From assembly GCA_002633005.1 (NCBI GenBank), contig NMRA01000258.1, positions 157,288 to 221,287 of the forward strand: DNA of 64,000 nucleotides, written 5' to 3'. Of this stretch, positions 34,167-47,506 are shown piece after piece. Both the position numbers and the translations under genes were made by a program. Numbering within the stretch: the stretch's first letter is position 1; the number at the start of each line of letters is the position of its first letter. The notes beneath the pieces are model-generated. The model was not told the origin of the DNA. It did no database searches and saw only the letters and a program-made list of their open reading frames with translations. The stretch is from Phoronis australis. Lineage: Eukaryota; Phoronida; Phoronidae.

Positions 34167-35810
34167 AGGAGCATGCCACCCAAAAAACAACCTAATTTGT
34201 ATCAGTTTAGATCGAGTAGTTCTACTCCATGACGACACGTACGGTTGTGTTACCTGACACCTGACGGCAGACGGAAGTGTTGAAATTATCCAATGACGTC
34301 ATCGGTTTCACCCGCAGTCTGTTCAGCAGTTCACAACACGGCTTACTGGTGTCAGCTTATCGCTTGAAGTCATCGTTTAACATCAATAGATCATCAAACT
34401 TCGACGAAAAACCCTTAGAAATACACTGAGTTCTTATAAAAACGTCTTTTTTATTTCGCTCTTACGGATTTATTGGTATTTGGACACACCGTAGCCTACA
34501 AAGTTCGGCAGGCCAATAACCCCGTAGCAGGAGTTTGGGGTCTGTTAGGAGACAATTTCGAAGTATTTTCCGTGAGATACAGACAGGAGAACCTAGATCT
34601 GTGTTGTTTAGACTTGTGATTTTTTTTAGTTCTAAACACAAAACGCTTGTTATCCTGGGCAGTGGCTTGGAGCCCGATCAGGCCCGTCGCGGCCGGCCGG
34701 ATTGACTCGTTATCCCGGCCAGTGGCTCGGAAACTGATCAGACATCACGAACATAAACCAGCCAAAGTTCAGTGCAAACTAAACTTCCAGTCAAGAAAAT
34801 ACAATACTAGGGAGCCAAAGTAATGTGCACCTGATTATGTTGGTGGATTAGCCACTAAACTGCAAATCTACTTATTCGCCGGGGGCCGCGAATTCACTGG
34901 TTCCGCTTAATTGGCCACCCGTCAGGGCAGAAGTTGTACATTGACAATCATTATTTGAGTAATGTAAATGTAAATAAAGATTCCCCAAAAACCTGGCCGT
35001 GGGATGGAAATCGAGTTGTTTCACAACAGTTTTTGCCAGCAAACACTAAATTAGCATGAGCTCACACGGTCTCGGTGTCCCGTCAATTAATTTTATTGCA
35101 CCTAAAGCCGGTAATGCAGTGATTTATTCATTGCTGGCTTCTCCAATCATTTGCACTCAGGAACACTCCAAAGGCATTACAAATTGCATCTAATGAGATA
35201 GACTTTGTTTCAGTTTTATATAAGTATTGGTTAGGGTGAGAATAATTCATGGCAACTCGCAATTCCGACTTAGGGACGAGCTAGAGCTCATCAGTCCCGA
35301 CTTCGCAGGTGGATCGTTAAGTTTTACGGGCTATCAATTTGAACAGGAATACAGTGATGAAGAAATACTGGAGAGGCGCTGTGAACAAGCTCAGACAACG
35401 GAACGTATGGAGTTATTTGGCCGGTAAGCCGGCATTGGTGTCAGGTATTGTCGACGTCTGCAGGCCACAGACAGAGATGTTTCACGGCCTCATACTTGCT
35501 ATTTACAGCGTACATTTCATTCTTTACAACCATGAGCCACTTCCTAAGCATTTCGGACTCTCGAGGAAGTAAAAAAAAACGATATACCCGCTTTCCTCGC
35601 AGCTGCTTAGTTCGAACAAGCGGGAACGACGCAACATAGCGGCATTCACTCTGCATATGAACCACTGACGTCGCTAGCGTCGTTTCTCACCTTCCTCACA
35701 GGTTAACGCGACACCTCTTGGCAAGGTAAGGTCGACCGTATGCGAGGCGATGTGGATATAGACCGATTAAGACTGCAAAAAAGACTAACTAAATCGGGTG
35801 GCATTCTCCT
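34167..35810 (-). mobile_element. Kolobok-like TTAA element K1b (inverted pair, right)
   Basis: Starts directly after the shared central TTAA (34163-34166) with AGGAGCATGCCACCC and ends GGCATTCTCCT before TTAA 35811-35814. It is the inverted partner of K1a, tail to tail, so 32553-35810 forms a near-palindrome of about 3.26 kb. THAP-like relic on the minus strand (35720-35441: KRVYRF and LRKWLMVVKN blocks); MATRN...GYQFEQEY relic on the plus strand (35249-35427) with an early stop. Confidence 0.8.
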
Positions 35811-35814
35811 TTAA

Positions 35815-38557
35815 CTTCAAAATCTACTTTTAGATGGTGTTTACAACTTTGGGTTCTGGGGTCAAAGCACTCTAGAAATTCTAGAAAATCCTGAGAACAA
35901 ATTGTAACAGCCAATGATATGATTTGATATGATCATGTGGTTTTTATTAACCAGTCACTAAATAAGTAGAATATTATAATATGGGCTTAAAGTCCTTGTT
36001 GCAAACTGCCCATGTGGTTCCAGTATCCGAAAATACTTACTACATAAATTCTTATTTTCGACACCCTTTCTTTATATTCTTTTCGCCTTTCTTGCCAAAA
36101 GCGATTTTTTAACAGTATTTGACCCTTCTCTCTGAGCGTATGATTACCGGTTGTCATCGGTTATTTCCGTACCCACATTTCCGGCTCATCAGTTCAGGAA
36201 CTTGTCCTGAACGCCGCCATTTTTTCCTTGTAACTGAATGTGCTATGGCTTGCTCGAAAAGTCTTCATTATTTTGTTTTATTAGTAATATATCGTGATTC
36301 GTTTGCATATGTAGTGTATTTATAGTTTGTAGTTAGTGGTCGTTGATTTTTTTGGAATGTTACGCGTACTTAGTATGTTAAAATAGCATTGGTGTTTAGT
36401 TCCTTACGTAGGCGGGTCGAACCTAGGAACCAATATGGGTCGAACCAATTTTTTTTCGGTTTTATTTTTTTCCTCGTTTTGAAAAAGTACTTTGCTATCA
36501 TCGGAAAGGTAGTACATTCTACTCAGTAAAAATCGAAAAAGTATCAAAATCGGGGCAAGCACTGTAAAGTTATTGCAAGTTTTGTGGCGAAATTTGGGTC
36601 ACTTTGTTTGGATCGCGTCGGCCATATTGGAGGACAGCGGGATAAGTTACGAGTTTAAAACTTTGTGTAAATTGTTTTCGCCAACAAATTACGGTGAAAT
36701 TTAGTTAGACATATCTTTACTTACTATTCTGCACGATTTAACAGTGTTCACCAAATTTCAGCCTCGCAGTTGTTACTCATTAAGTGATAAATGTGCTCAC
36801 AATTCCCGTTGGACTTCGTCTCATTTCTGGCGGCACCTACAATGTCGACTTTTGCTGAACTGAAAGGCATGTTCAATCGGCTACTTTGTAATTTGTGAAG
36901 ATTTAACGTTGATACATTTTGACAAACGTTGCTACAAAAAAGAAACTTTGTTCAATTTTCGTGTTTTTTGTGTTTGTGGCCAGCGACCAGTTAGGCCTAA
37001 GGGTAGTCTTGGCGCAAAGCTGGCGTGCGTTCACTAGACGCTAGGACCTACGCTAGGACCTTGCAAAGTCCTAGTCCACATGTTCTCATTTAAAATACAC
37101 GGCAATATCTCACGTAATCTCGCGAAGTCATGCTTCTTAGCGAGGTCCTAGCGCTACTGAACGGGAGGCTGTATAGGCCTACTAACAAGCTGTATTTTGA
37201 CTATAGTCTTCACTGGTAGCTGGTGACTGAGGCTAACTAAGGTCTGCCGCGGCAGTGTGACACAGGACTAACCAGCCCGTAATTTCATGCAAGTGTCTGA
37301 AACTACCCTTGAATATATGCAGCATTTATCATTTGACCATTTTACTTCGACAAAACAGCTTGCAACCGCATGCATTTACCGTTCGCCAGTGTCTGGTCTC
37401 GATCCGCACCGGGTCCGATAGGCTGCGGTCCCGAGTCTGGCAAAATAATTTCTGTCAAAATTTATTCGCCACATTTCTTCAGCAAATTCCATAAAATTGT
37501 CCGTAGTTTGATTTTATCAAAATTAAGGCGCGCTGTCGATTTTTTTATCCCCGTTTGCTGGCTGGTAACAGTACAGGCACTGCTCCAGTCGCACTGACGG
37601 CGTTTTCTCGGCCTGGGTTCCTGAATGAATTGTACTTCCGGGTTCGCGGCAAGTTCAAAATGGCGGTGTTTCTTCGGGTGCGAATCGTGAGTGGCGCGTT
37701 CATTTAAACTGTTTTCGAGTACGGATCGTGTATTAGTTATGGGGTAGGTACTTCTTGGATCCTTATAACATCTTCTAACCATGTAATAAGGGTTAACAAC
37801 GCGTGAGACAAGGACTTTAAGTCAAAAAGAAATTGAGATGCGCTATAGTAGTTGAAGCATAAAGACTTGCTACAGTGTACAAAGGAAAATTATACGACAG
37901 AGCCATCTCTGGAAGATTCTAGAAAGGATCTTGGCAAGGGCAAGGGTGAACGAACAGGAAGTTAACTAAGACCTTGTCACTTACATCGTGGGTAGTAAGA
38001 TACTACCTGAAGTGTTGCGTCACCAGCCAGAGACTGTGACCAGCAAGAAGAATCGCGGGTAGAAGAAATTACCTGCAAGTATTGCATCACCAGAGAAGAT
38101 AACCAGCAAGTCCACTGTCGTTATACAGTGTGTGTAGTTCAAAGATGCACCAACAGGACAGACGTCCAACAAGTGGAGAGTCCTAGCTTGGATAGCAGAT
38201 AATACATTTGATTATTTTGGTTAATTGATTGAGGTAATCTTTAAAGAGGGCTCTAGTGTAGTTACTCTTCTTTGTAGTTCATTACTTAATTAACAACAGG
38301 TATCACTTCTCTAATTAGGGCTTATCATATAATAAATTAATTACTGGATTTGATTATTCACTTTCCATCTACGCACAATCTCAAAGCAAAAGTACCTTTT
38401 AAACAAACCCACAGTCAATCTCTGACATTCCCCCTTGTATGGAGCTAGAATATAGTTCGCAGCAGACACGACACGGACAATGATCGCCATTTGAAATGTC
38501 GTCCTTCTGTTTCTTCTTTGTGGCTTAGAAGCCTTCTTCTTTTAAGTCGTGGGTTTT
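35815..38557. other. Gene B intron, unassigned repeat-like DNA
   Basis: No gene recognised. Short open frames on both strands lack splice context or family motifs. Around 37020-37160 the words CTAGGACCT and GTCCTAG recur in inverted orientation. Confidence 0.35.
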
Positions 38558-39250
38558 CTATTTCTTCTTGAACTTTTCCTGGCATTTTTCCAATTTCTTT
38601 TTAAATGGAGGGTTGGTAATCACTTCTCTTGAGCTAAGGCTTGTGGCGTTTCGGGCCTTCCGAATAACTAGTATGGCAAACGTTTCATTCACGCTGAGTA
38701 GAAGAACAGCTTTGTAATAGCCTGTGTTATTTAATGGCGTGTACTTCGCCGTCATGCAACGAATACTTCTACCGTACGCTATAGACTGATAACCAATAAA
38801 GATGAGAATTGGACGCTGAATAACCTCCGCTGTAGCTTTCACTTCCATCTCACCAATCGTGGCAACGGGCTGCCATGTAGGGAACGCGTTCTTCGAATGA
38901 TTGAAACTGTATTCTTGCTGGCATATCTGTATCGAAACTGTCTTTACTGTCTCAATCCTGACGGAGGATTGCGGTAGGCGATGTGAGTGATGACCTACTT
39001 CGAAGAGAGTCAGTCTGAGCTGCAAGGTTCTTCGTATTTGACGCATACCAGTCCAACAGCAAAAGGAGCTTCTGTTGAGGAGAATGCTTTGTTCATGAAG
39101 TGCTGTAACCAACGGATGAGTTACTCACTATCAATCCATTCAAAAATTGTTCCTTGGGGCGCGCCATACTGCATGGTGTCAGTCATCCTGTTCCTCTTAA
39201 AGATGAGCACAGGAGGAACAAATGTGCCTGTCGCCGAGTGACACTAAACA
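38558..39250 (-). mobile_element. Decayed pogo-like (DDE) transposase with possible OTU-like tail
   Basis: The minus strand from 39245 reads SATGTFVPPVLIFKRNRM and then YGAPQGTIFEWIDSE, the PP..IFK...GAP.GT block of pogo/jerky-type DDE transposases. After a stop come LIRWLQHFM and, in the next frame, LLLLLDWYASNTKNL, matching the second catalytic Asp region (usually DGH.SHT). A 184-residue frame (39112-38558) follows with LFEVGHHSHRLP and TWQPVATIGEMEVKATAEVI. The latter recalls an OTU-type protease core (W..H.E.A.A), but only weakly. Several frameshifts; not functional. Confidence 0.65.
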
Positions 39251-39599
39251 CCGGTCGTGTCACTTCCCTTTACATAACTAGTGCTGGCTTAACCTTGACG
39301 TTTTCCTGTTGTTGAAATTACCTTTGACGGCACTTGTAACGTTGAATGACTTTTTTCATCAACGTTGAAGATTCGGTCAGGAGTCATTTCATACATTTCG
39401 ACAAGCTCTTCATATTTCATGAAAATCATAATATAAACTCTCTGTTGAAACCCTGGTTCATTTCTAGAGAGGTTGGCTCCGGTGTTCTGAGTTTACGGCT
39501 CAGGCTGACGTTTCATAAATAGGTTAAACCAATTTTCCTGCGGATTTCTTGTTTGGTTGAAAACACAGGCGCTTGAGTTTATCTGTTGCTCAATCATGA

Positions 39600-42500
39600 C
39601 TGACGACACTAACTAAGAAAACATAAAGGTTGGACACTCACAATCTGTTTGCTCTGAATTTCCTACTCAATTGTGAACGGAACTCCGCGAAACTTGCATC
39701 GAACGAATCTTTGAATACCTTTGATCTCTTCAAATTGCTTTCAAGTGGTGATTTGACGACAAAAATGGCAAAAGAATGCCAAAATCACAATTTCAAGGAT
39801 CTTATTTCGTGATGTCATGGCAGACGGTCTTCGAACATCCGGGTTTTTAACGGACGCTCCCGAGCTAAATCCGAAAGCCTATTTTCGCGCGCCGTCAATC
39901 CCTCGACTACTTGGTCATGAGAAGCAGAGAGCACTTGAAAAATATCATTGCCTAATAAATGTAACTACTCAGAGATATTTGTGTCAAATATAAATTTTCC
40001 TGATACTGTATTGATATGCGAAGTTTTTTTGTGTGCTGTGATTTCTTATGAAGGTTTTACTTTTGGCCAAAACCATTTAGTTAACTCGTCGGCCACGCGC
40101 ATTGTAATACTTGCACGGACTGCGTTTCCTGGCCGAGTGCGGTGTGTTGTGCTTCAATCAAAAAAGTGCGTGGTGTCAAGATGAGAAACAAGATACGCCA
40201 GTTTTATACCACAATATTAGCGTCAAATGGCAGATACAACCGTGTAACCCATAAAGTTATCTCACTAGTGAGATAACGATTTGGCGGGAAACCGAGGACG
40301 GGGTCGAACCCACAGGCACTTGGGTTTATCTGTTCCTCGATCGCAAATGACGTCACTCAATAATATATATAAGAAAACATAAAGGTTGGACACTTAAACT
40401 TTGCCAAGCCGAGGCTCCCAACTTCAACCGTCCAAAATCCAAATAAAATCTGCGTGCACCTCCCTCAGTCTGGTGTTGCATAAACCTTCGAAGCCTTGTC
40501 TTTCCTAGATCCCATTAACTGTCTTCGTGAGTGGTGAATTGGCGATGGAATTTCCAAAACAATCTCAAAACTCAGAATTCAAGGACCTGAAATAGTAAAC
40601 ATGTCGGATTTCAGTTGTGCTTCAACTTGTACGCCTGTTGTAGGTGAAACTTCGAGTTTGAGCAAGCAACCTATATTTCAAATTCAATAATTCTTATCCA
40701 AAACTCGACTAATTGAGAATGTTAAAGTTAGTATTTTAATGATTATTTGTAACTTTATTCCACTGACGGCTCATTTTAGCCCTTAACTTAGAATTTTATT
40801 ACATAAACTGGCGTATCTTGTTTCTCATCTTGACATCACGCACTTTTTTGATTGAAGCACAACACACACTCGGCCAGGAAACGCAGTCCGTGCAAGTATT
40901 ACAATGCGCGTGGCCGACGAGTTAACTCAATGGTTTTGGCCAAAAGTAAAACCTTCATAAGAAATCACAGTATACAAAAAACTTCGCATATCAATACAGT
41001 ATCAGGATAATAATTTATATTTGACACAAGTATGTGAGTAATTACATTTATTTGGCAATAAAGTGCTCTCTGCTTCTCATGATCAAAGTAGTCGAGGGAT
41101 TGACGATGAAAGCCGCGCGAAATTAGACTTTCGGATTTAGCTCGGGAGCGTCCGTCAAAAACCCGGATGTGCGAAGACCGTCTGCCATGACATCACGGAA
41201 TCACTTCCTTGAATTTGTGATTTTGGCATTCTTTTGGCATTTTTGTCGCCAAATCACCACTCGAAGGCAATTTGAAGAGATCGAATGAAAGAAAGTATTC
41301 TAGGAGTTGTCCGATGCTAGTTTCGTGGAGTTCCATGCACATTTGAGTAGAAAATTCTGAGCAAACAGATTTCGAGTTCCAACCTTTATGTTTTCTTATA
41401 TATATTATTGAGTGACGTCATTTGCGATCGAGGAACAGATAAACCCAAGCGCCTGTGGTCGAACCCGGGTCCCTGAAATTGCTGGTTGCCGACTTTACCA
41501 CTACACCACGCAGCGACTGGCGTCATCAAGAGTGAAAATAGAATACTTAAATGAGCACGCGCAATAATCCCATGTTCAACAAACCGCATTGTACTGTACT
41601 TATACGCAACGAAAAATAAGACACATAATTTCCATAAAAATGATATCTTAATCCGGTGAAATTTTTCTCTCATGTCCTCTTACTTGTAAATCACTGATCT
41701 CTAGTTTGAATGCGGGTATCGTGTCGTCAGGATCTTTGACTTGAGAATTATATTCAGTTACCAGTGGTAACCTACTTTAGCAGACGACAATTTCCTGGTC
41801 GAAGCTTTGCGTGAAAAAAACGTGTTTTAAGCTAGTATAATAATTGGTAGACCTTAATTTATAAATTCAATTAATTTCTATAATACTTAAGTTTTCAATT
41901 GGTTTTGAGTAAAAGCATTATTTGGCAAAAATAGCCGGGCTTTTCTTAAAAGGTCACGACCTCCGACCCCGGGCCTCTGACATAGAAAGTAGTTACAAAG
42001 CCGTGGAGAGTCAGAAAAGTTAAATAGATTCATTGCAATGTTTCTCGTTTAGTATGTGGTATAAATAACGCCCCTCGGGCGATAATTCTCCAAAATCCAC
42101 TAGGGCTCTAGATAACGGGGGATAACGACTTCGCCATGTAATTATCTATATTTATGCAATAAAATTCTATGCTAAGGGCTAAAATGAGCTGTCAGTGGAA
42201 TAAAGTTACAAATAATCATTAAAATACTAACTTTAACATTCTCGATTAGTTGAGTTTTGGATTAGAATTATTGAATTAGAAATATAGGTTGCTTGCTCAA
42301 CTCGAAGTTTCACCTACGACAGGCGTACAAGTTGGACCACAACTGAAATCCGCCATGTTTAATATTTTAGGTCCTTGAATTCCGAGTTTTGAGATTGTTT
42401 TGGAAATTCGATCGCCAATTCACCACAAACGAGGACAGTTAATAGGATTTAGGAAAGATAAGGCTTCGAAGTTTATGCAATACCAGACTGAGGGAAGTGC

Positions 42501-42630
42501 ACGCAGATTTTATTTGGATTTTGGACAGTTGAAGTTGGGGGCCTCGGCTTGGCAAAGTTTTAGTTTCCAACCTTTATGTTTCTTATATATGGTTATGAGT
42601 CATCGGGAAACTCGAGCGCCTGTGATTGAA
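39600..42630. repeat. Interleaved inverted-repeat array (X-Y-X'-Y')
   Basis: X (about 39620-40215) is inverted at 40795-41420; Y (about 40380-40790) is inverted at 42145-42630. Between X' and Y' lies one arm of the foldback family found complete at 55475-57166 (tRNA-like boxes at 41420-41520 minus, terminal block at 42060-42143). A 22-bp perfect palindrome (half-site GTTATCTCACT) is at 40256-40277. Confidence 0.7.
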
Positions 42631-43418
42631 AAGTGAGCTCCATTCTAGTTATTCCAAAAACATTTCATTTGACATTTCACGTAATCACGTGTTTCGTCTT
42701 CGATTTCTCGTGAAAGCACCCTTTAGCGTTTTTATTTACTCCTAAGTGATGTAGGCCTGGAAAATCCATATAAAAGTGACGCAGCGGTTTATGGCTCTCA
42801 AGCAGTTCCTTAGATGTTCCGTTGTCAATTTAATGCCTCTACTGAAAAAAGTGAATTTTTTAATCTTTTACGACTTTTACGTTATCGCATGTAATTTCTT
42901 CGCACTCCTGAAACAAACTCCAATGGCCTTAAATCGTATCGTGGTACTATTTAAGGTATCTGGCAGTGGTGAGACTTAGCAGCTGTGACGTTATTATATC
43001 TGACCGTTATTTACGCCTCGTGTGAAGGAAGAAACATTTGAAAAAATGCAAAACATAGAGAGAGTTCAATCTTTCCTAAAATAAAGCTAAGCAACGTCTG
43101 TGGACGCTTAGCATTACAATCACTTAGTATAGAGACAAAACATTCAGCGGAAGGTATGTTTTTTAAAACCTTTCTTTCATTGAATTAAAATTTTTAAGTC
43201 ACCTTGTTGTGGATGGACTGGATTTCCGCCATTTTTCTCGGTTCGATAACCTCACCTTAATTCCTATAGTGGTCGCTTTACTGCCATGCTTTTCCTGAGT
43301 ATAATAAGTATTACGTTTCGCGGAAAATGCAAAGGCAAGATTTAGTCACTGGTACGGGTTAGGGTCAGGTTTAGTGCCTTCAAGTTATTAATCAGGTGTC
43401 TGTAAATGTACATTACAG

Positions 43419-43559
43419 CGTCAAGCAGCTATGGTCAATGGGAAAACGAGTGCTCACCTTGCGCCCACAGGACACGGCCTATATTGTGCAACACTAATTC
43501 ACAATCCAACGAGACCCAGACGTGCGGCAACGATCAGCAGACGTGTTTCTGTCCCACAC
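43419..43559 (+). CDS. Thrombospondin type-1-like exon (gene B)
   Basis: Counterpart of 11838-11978. Same CATTACAG acceptor and C|GTGAAT donor, phases 1-1, six cysteines, SYGQWENECSPC start. Only a handful of bases differ (for example KDH to NDQ near the end), suggesting constraint or recent duplication. The donor is uncertain as in gene A. Confidence 0.6.
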
Positions 43560-44785
43560 GTGAATACGTGATGCATTCGCAAGGTTGAAATTTCACAAGA
43601 ATCATTACATGTCTTCTAGGCCAAAAACAGCATAATTGGTTATTATGGTCTGTCTGAGACCTGAGCCTTAGTGTTTAACGCACGATCTTATTTCAGCTGG
43701 TATCAGGTGATGTTAAAGTAACCCCACCCATTTCAGCTGGCATCACGTGACTTTTTATTTTTGAAAATATGGTCAAATTTGAAAATACCGTATGACCGCA
43801 TCCATTTTCAAAAAAGAACCAATTATACTTATTTGTTGAACCTAACTTTTTACATTATAATCACTGTAATGGGTTTCGGTACAGAGAGGCCTGTGTGACG
43901 AAGGGGAGCGTAAATTTTTTGAAAAGTGTGGTTGCTTCATAAATCTAGTTCCTTGCGACCAGGAAAGCTGGAGCGCACAAAATCACGAGTTCGTGTTCAC
44001 TTGTAAAACAGCGGCCTTTGAAGTGTTTGGTCAGTGAAACTGGAATGGTAAATCTTGATAGAAAATTCGTCCCATGAGCGAAATTCTCTTACCGTAAGTG
44101 CCTCGCGAGTGCCTTTTTGGCGGAAACTACTTATGGTTTACGTGGTCGAGTAAAACATTGATGGCACGGCATGGTGTGTATGTTGATGCCGACGTCGGCG
44201 AAGTGATATTTTCAAGGCTCAGTTGAGTGGCTCTGGTAAGTAGAGTTATTAGTCCCTACATTTGCAGAGCTGCATTTCATCCTGTTAAGTTAGCTAAAAA
44301 ACGAAAATCGAATTACACTTTTTATCCCTCATAAAATATGTCTTACCGTGGTCGCTAACAATTACAACATTGAATCCATCAGCGACTCAAAAAATCGCCT
44401 TAGACATTATTGGTTCTGCCAAGCCCTGAAATGGCGATTTCGAAAAATGCGCAAACAGGCATTGCCTATGGCTTGAGTTGGTAACAAAAATGGAATCTTA
44501 TAACGTAAGGAATTTTGTGAGACCGATTTTATAAGAGTAGAACAATCAATTTGATTTTCGTTTGTACCCAGCTAAACATGGCGAATGCAGTTTTACGTAT
44601 AGTTTAGGCCGCGATACTCGCGTGTGAAACCTGATGAAATCACGTTTTTCTCTCCTTACGCATGGCGACGCAACGTCAAGACAGGATCCAGCCAAACTTG
44701 AATTCAGATTCCGTCTTTTTCTCGGACCCTGCATCCACATCATCCTGGGTCTCATTTGTAACATGCTTAAACTATTTCTTTCTAG
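43560..44785. other. Gene B intron between TSP1-like and PAN exons
   Basis: Collinear with gene A 11979-13287 but with one copy of the 50-bp unit at 43626-43675. No exon seen. Confidence 0.5.
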
Positions 44786-45070
44786 GTGTAGAAGGTTGTG
44801 ATCAGATGGAGTTCCTTCAAATATTTTCTGTTTTCAAACGTGAAATATCAGGTCACACCATCAGTATTAACTCAATGTCCAGTGGATGGCAGTGTGCAGT
44901 GCAGTGCTTCAGTGATTCTTCTTGCAAATCTGCTGATTTCACAAAACTCGATCAACACACTGGAAGTTGTCACTTTAAAAACATATCGTGGGACACTACT
45001 AAAGGTGACATCAGGAATCTACAAACTATTTCGTCCCATGCCACTCGACACATGGAGATAAGGTGTTTCA
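44786..45070 (+). CDS. PAN/apple domain exon (gene B)
   Basis: Counterpart of 13288-13569 with one extra codon (ISSHATR against TSFHATH). Acceptor TTTCTAG, donor GTGAGT, phases 1-1. All six cysteines are kept (GCDQM, WQCAVQCF, SSCKSADF, SCHFK, RCF). Substitutions include VSK/VFK, FNDST/FSDSS and EHTGI/QHTGS, which removes one N-glycosylation sequon present in gene A. Confidence 0.85.
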
Positions 45071-45776
45071 GTGAGTAGTGATAGTTATTTTCATCTTGAT
45101 TTTTACGACGAAATTTTGCTTTTAAGAGCATCCTCAAGCAAATTTGTACGTTCGAAAATTCCGGGAAGTTTCCGAAGCACCAGATTAAGACTTTTCATTT
45201 CGTTTCCCTGGTAACATAGTTATTGTGATGTTACTTTCCATCCACGAATTTTCGTGTTTTTCCTAAACCAAGTGTACCTTTCAATTTGAAATTTTAACTA
45301 CCATAAGAATCATTAAAATGAATACAACTCCTAATAGTGATATGCTTGGTTTTGATTCTAAAGTGAGGCCGAACTATTATGTTTCCTGTTGTTATTCCGA
45401 GTGTTCTCAACTAGGGCATTTGGGCAATGAATTGCTAATTACTTGGTGTTACAATAAACATAAAATCCCATACACTTCACCAAAAACTCGCTTTTATCGC
45501 CAAACCCCGTTCTTGGATCAAAACCTTGACACATAACATCTGCCCAAGATGGCCGGTTGTTTGTATACAATCCCCCTAATTTAGGTTCTGTGAATTGAGC
45601 ATTAGACTTGAAATCCGCAGTTGACATTAAATGAAGTATGATCTTGTGTAGTAAACAGAATATCACTTCATGCAACATATTGGCGCAAAATTGATCGATA
45701 GCTATTCAAACTGAGCCACAGTGCTCAGACCAACACGGCAAGGAATTTTACTACACGTTTTGTCTATGAAACGCAG

Positions 45777-46028
45777 ATCCATACGACTGCAAGACGAGCG
45801 AGAAGGGAGAAGACTACAGCGGCACCATACGGTCTACACTTTCGGGTATCAGTTGTCAGCGGTGGGACTCACAAAGTCCACATACACATACAGCGACGCA
45901 TCTCGGACCGGAGGAAAACTTTTGTCGAAACGTAACTCCAGATGTAGATCCGTATCCCTGGTGTTATACCGTTGACAATAGCAAACGCTTCGAGACCTGT
46001 GACGTTCCGTTTTGCCCTGGAGATAAAG
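45777..46028 (+). CDS. Kringle domain exon (gene B)
   Basis: Complete kringle, phases 1-1, acceptor AAACGCAG, donor GTAAAA. PYDCKTSEKGEDYSGT, SCQRWDSQSPH, ENFCRN, DPYPWCYT and TCDVPFC are all present, so all three disulfides are possible. The last third differs most from gene A (VDNSKRFET, PGDKG). Confidence 0.92.
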
Positions 46029-46236
46029 GTAAAAACCATCCGTTCTGGTAATTCTTTCCAATATGGACGTCATTCGCATGTCTTCCCTATGAAATTTTTT
46101 AGAATTCTTGAGATTTTTCTTTCAACGGAGCCCTTGTACTTCGGAAGCCTTGTCCATGTAAGTGCGACTTTCAGATGTGAGCAAAGCAGTCTGCAATAAG
46201 TTAAACTACGTAATGTTTGGTTTTGTTGGGTTTCAG

Positions 46237-46417
46237 GAACGTTCCTTTGTCCTCCTGGATGGTACGGCATTACATCGAAATGTTACACGTTCTTTAACGA
46301 AGAGCATAACTTGTATCGTTATGATGACGTTGTCGACTACTGCAATCAGAGAAATGGATATGTCCTTACGATGAAGACACTCGAGAAATCGCTGGAAGTG
46401 GCGACACTTCTAACGAG
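46237..46417 (+). CDS. C-type lectin-like domain, first half (gene B)
   Basis: Counterpart of 14772-14952, entry phase 1, exit phase 2. CPPGWYGITSKCYTFF and VVDYCNQRNGYVLTM are unchanged. The only differences are at the junction and in the NEEHNLYRY loop (gene A: NKEHNMYRY). Its partner exon is 2.8 kb away because a SINE and a Kolobok have been inserted in between. Confidence 0.9.
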
Positions 46418-47506
46418 GTGATGTGGTAGCTTTTTTGAAAAGATGTTTCCACTGTACTTATTTGTCAAAACGAAAATCTTGAACTAGGCCCCACAATAAA
46501 GTACGTTTGAAACCTTTAAGTACCATGTTAGCGACGACCTTCAGTTTATTGGTAAGTAAAAAAGTGTTATCAAGCCATCACTACTAACAGGGTTTGCCAA
46601 CTCAACAAAAGACCTAAACCAGGTGTTGATTGAAGTAAAATTAGAAAATCAAGTAATGAGATTTTCTCTTATTGCATCCGTCCCCACAGAATTTTTATGT
46701 TCACAATAGCTATTTTCGAAATAACTGCGCCATATTCAAATTCACTATCCTGTCGGACAGTGGCCAAGTCTTTGGTGGAGAGACGTTAAGCGCCATCTGC
46801 TTATCCCATGTAATACGTATGGGAGTTTTCAACATACTGGTATCAACTGCATTTTAACACATTTTCTCCTACCCTAAAAGAGGCGAATTTTCATGGATAT
46901 GCAGTGGGATGTATTTTAAGGTTACCGTAAAAGGCAGGCCTCTTGAAACGTCCATGGATGAAGGGCATCATATGCCCTATTCATTCATAATTGCGAAGAA
47001 GAATAGGCGGCTGCAGTCATTAGCTGCGACTCACGAAAAGGAAAAAATTCGATCCCTGTCGGTGTCAAAACTTTCAAATATTGAATTAGCGAACTTGACG
47101 TAATCAAACAACGGTAGAAGTTGACGCTGGGATTTTGACACTGATTTTCTATTAATATGGGAAGGCTTAAAACAATTTAAATTAATTCACCATTATATAG
47201 TTGTGAATTTCTGTACACGGTCGAATTTGAGTTGGGTTCAAGCTGGAGTCGCTTTCTCGCTCTCATTACTCAGGAGAGCACCACTATGATGAAAAGGCCT
47301 CTCTTGATTGTAGTTTCTATATCAGCAGCCGCGTGTGTTAAGAAAAAGGCGCCTTGGGGGTACGTTGGCCTGTGTGAACCTGTCGTGTTTCCAAATTACT
47401 TTACCGGAACATTCTATTACGCATGCGTTTGCTTGTAACTTCGTGGCTCCGTCAGCCAGGTATATTGCTCCAGGTTGACAACCCATAGCCGTGAGGAAGT
47501 TATATT

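Noticed and set aside
37309-37782. Overlapping short frames on both strands around 37300-37780
   Set aside because: No motif, no splice context and comparable frames on both strands.
40256-40277. CRISPR-like or operator palindrome
   Set aside because: This is animal DNA, and the palindrome belongs to a foldback transposon family with copies at 56268-56461.
44662-44785. N-terminal extension of the PAN exon frame (MATQRQ...)
   Set aside because: It is intron sequence before a strong TTTCTAG acceptor; the gene A counterpart differs and the phase 1 junction explains the exon.
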